A stretch of 64,000 bases of DNA from Armatimonas rosea (GTDB taxonomy: Bacteria > Armatimonadota > Armatimonadia > Armatimonadales > Armatimonadaceae), in the NCBI RefSeq assembly GCF_014202505.1, contig NZ_JACHGW010000007.1, positions 62,001 through 126,000 of the forward strand. The letters run 5' to 3'. Of this stretch, positions 62,779 through 64,000 are shown piece by piece. The notes beneath the pieces were generated by a model. The model saw nothing but the letters and a program-made list of their open reading frames with translations. It did no database searches and was not told where the DNA came from. Position numbers and translations under genes: made by a program. How positions within the stretch are numbered: the stretch's first letter is position 1; every line of letters starts with the position of its first letter.

Positions 62779-63468
62779 CTAACGTGGCGTCTTTGGCGCG
62801 GGATTGTCTCGCTTCCACGCCTCGGTCAGCGCCTCCAGTGCCTTCCCCAGAGCCTCGTCTTGTTTTTGCGCGAGTGTCTCGGGCGTGGCGATCCCGAGCT
62901 CTCCGGAGGCAACCTCAAGGGTGACATGGGTGCTATCGTCGGAGTTTCGGGACAGATAGACCGTGCGCTGCGCCTCAACCTTGTACCCAAACGTGCCCCA
63001 GCTTGGCCGGCCCCCGATAGCCGTTCCCGTTCCCTTGAGCCAGATAAAGACCTCGATGGGGTTCTCGTCGGGCTTGGACAGGTGCAGGGGCTCATCGGCG
63101 GTAAGGGAAACACCTGCCTGCTTGAGGTAGGTGAGAGCATCGGCGTGTTGTTTCGAGGCATGGTCTCGCTTCTTCTGTTCCTCGGGAGTTACCATTCTGT
63201 CACCAACCCCGCCAACCATCTCTCCCGCTCGTTGCGGGGACGGCGTCGCGAGGAGGTCATTTGGGTTCTTGGCGACAAGCCGTGGCGGTGCGAGTGCGCC
63301 CCGGATGATGTTCAGCGACGCGACGGTGGTGCCTTGTAGTGGGCGTTCGGTAAGATCCGGTGAGCTCGGGACGGGCTCTTTAAAGTAGCGGTAGAGGGTA
63401 AGAGAGGCCAAGGCCAAGAGGACCAGAATGACGGCGATAACTTGCTTTTTGTTGAGTGACTGATTCAT
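62779..63468 (-). CDS. Membrane-anchored paralogue (copy 3), 229 aa
   Basis: The helix QVIAVILVLLALASLTLYRY is followed by DLTERPLQGTTVASLNIIRG. The soluble part contains HADALTYLKQAGVSLTADEP, NPIEVFIWLKGTGTAIGGRP and SWGTFGYKVEAQRTVYLSRN, and ends KALEALTEAWKRDNPAPKTP. These segments are close to those of copy 4 (ADKDAYVPEESENPVHL, GRPSWGKLGYQVELERLAYL), so copies 3 and 4 are the most similar pair. No function is assigned. Confidence 0.75.
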   Translation of the reverse strand: MNQSLNKKQVIAVILVLLALASLTLYRYFKEPVPSSPDLTERPLQGTTVASLNIIRGALAPPRLVAKNPNDLLATPSPQRAGEMVGGVGDRMVTPEEQKKRDHASKQHADALTYLKQAGVSLTADEPLHLSKPDENPIEVFIWLKGTGTAIGGRPSWGTFGYKVEAQRTVYLSRNSDDSTHVTLEVASGELGIATPETLAQKQDEALGKALEALTEAWKRDNPAPKTPR

Positions 63469-63496
63469 AGAGGAGGGAACCTACTTCGTATGGGAG

Positions 63497-64000
63497 CTAG
63501 TGGGGAGAAGCAGGATTATCCTGTTTCCATGCCTGTGCAAAGGCCTCAAGCGCCTTCCCGATTGCCTCTTCCTGGCGCCGTGGGAGAAGCTCTTGGCTGA
63601 CAACCCCGACACTTCCGGGGGAAATTCCTGTCTGGAGCTGGACTGTTGTGGGCGTGGTCGCTCGACGGGAGAGATAGGCAAGACGCTCTAGCTCGACCTG
63701 GTAGCCAAGCTTTCCCCAGGATGGCCTGCCGTCGATAACCGTCCCATTACCCTGGATGAGTAGCGTGAGGTGTACCGGGTTCTCACTCTCCTCAGGCACA
63801 TAGGCGTCCTTGTCCGCGGTGACCGTGATTCCGGCTCGACGCAGGTAGGCAATGGCGTCTGTGAAGAGCTTGTGCTTCCGTTGCGCGGCTCGCTTTTCTC
63901 GTGCCGTTTGCTCCTCCTGGCGCTTGCGTTGCTCGTCGGTCAGTGGGCTGGGAGCCATGCCGCCGCCACCAATCGCACCGCCAGATTGCTCTGGACCAGG
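63497..64000 (-). CDS. Paralogue copy 4, 5' end beyond the window (partial)
   Basis: The frame is open to the right edge, so the ATG at 63958 is probably internal. A Gly-rich and Ala/Gly linker is at the edge (SGGAIGGGGMAPSPLT). Then come a charged helix (RQEEQTAREKRAAQRKHKLF), DAIAYLRRAGITVTADKDAY, GNGTVIDGRPSWGKLGYQVE and a final LEAFAQAWKQDNPASPH. The membrane helix expected from copies 1 to 3 would lie upstream of base 64000. Confidence 0.75.
   Translation of the reverse strand, partial: PGPEQSGGAIGGGGMAPSPLTDEQRKRQEEQTAREKRAAQRKHKLFTDAIAYLRRAGITVTADKDAYVPEESENPVHLTLLIQGNGTVIDGRPSWGKLGYQVELERLAYLSRRATTPTTVQLQTGISPGSVGVVSQELLPRRQEEAIGKALEAFAQAWKQDNPASPH

Overview
This is a dense, GC-rich bacterial chromosome segment with about 62 protein genes, three tRNA genes and many overlapping stop/start junctions. 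Two features suggest a free-living diderm heterotroph of the Armatimonadota or a nearby phylum: a cell-wall and cell-shape pair (murA-mreB), and secreted Tat/Sec proteins of families common in Planctomycetes, Verrucomicrobia and Armatimonadota (DUF1552, DUF1080, DUF1680/GH127, PhoD). No rRNA or marker gene is present to prove the phylum. Many genes lack a Shine-Dalgarno and instead have a TANAAT -10 box ending 5 to 9 bases before the start codon, so leaderless transcription appears to be a normal mode here.

Layout. 1-1034: three small unknown genes on the minus strand. 1170-8794: PhoD phosphatase, tRNA-Pro, a BadF-type kinase, a SPOR protein, a secreted protein, an AAA+ ATPase, a stand-alone peptidylarginine deiminase catalytic domain and a sugar isomerase/epimerase. 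8915-18561: a double-HTH protein, topA, a DarT-like gene, an FGE-like gene bracketed by inverted GC-rich repeats, rlmH, a DUF1552 protein and purA. 18691-25587: a stress and signalling block (CorA, two GlsB-like proteins, CsbD, an ANTAR response regulator, a sigma factor and a CHASE3 kinase/regulator operon). 25671-37944: small secreted proteins, purEK, murA-mreB, a VWA-domain membrane operon and mgtE with a long structured leader. 37990-42473: DUF937, a two-gene module of unknown, possibly phage-linked type preceded by tRNA-Tyr and tRNA-Pro, and an ADP-ribosylglycohydrolase. 42543-51906: LolA-like and FKBP proteins, an AAA ATPase, a candidate selenoprotein, a decayed DUF559 gene between inverted repeats, DUF1080, an esterase and a GH127 arabinofuranosidase. 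51958-64000: an ABC-2 exporter operon, a YcaQ-type glycosylase carrying a repeat insertion, a LuxR response regulator, a NurA-like protein, citramalate synthase with a leader-peptide attenuator, and four tandem paralogous membrane-anchored proteins.

Most notable points. (1) A 315-codon thioredoxin-like gene at 45270-46217 is interrupted by one in-frame TGA, followed 17 bases later by a perfect 8-bp hairpin with a GUC loop: the layout of a bacterial selenocysteine insertion element. (2) A bacterial PAD homologue at 6733-7779 keeps every catalytic residue but lacks the N-terminal and middle domains. (3) Regulatory RNA candidates sit in front of cimA, purA, the sigma gene and mgtE. (4) Families of GC-rich palindromic elements flank gene cassettes, abut -10 boxes and, in one case, add an in-frame linker to a protein.
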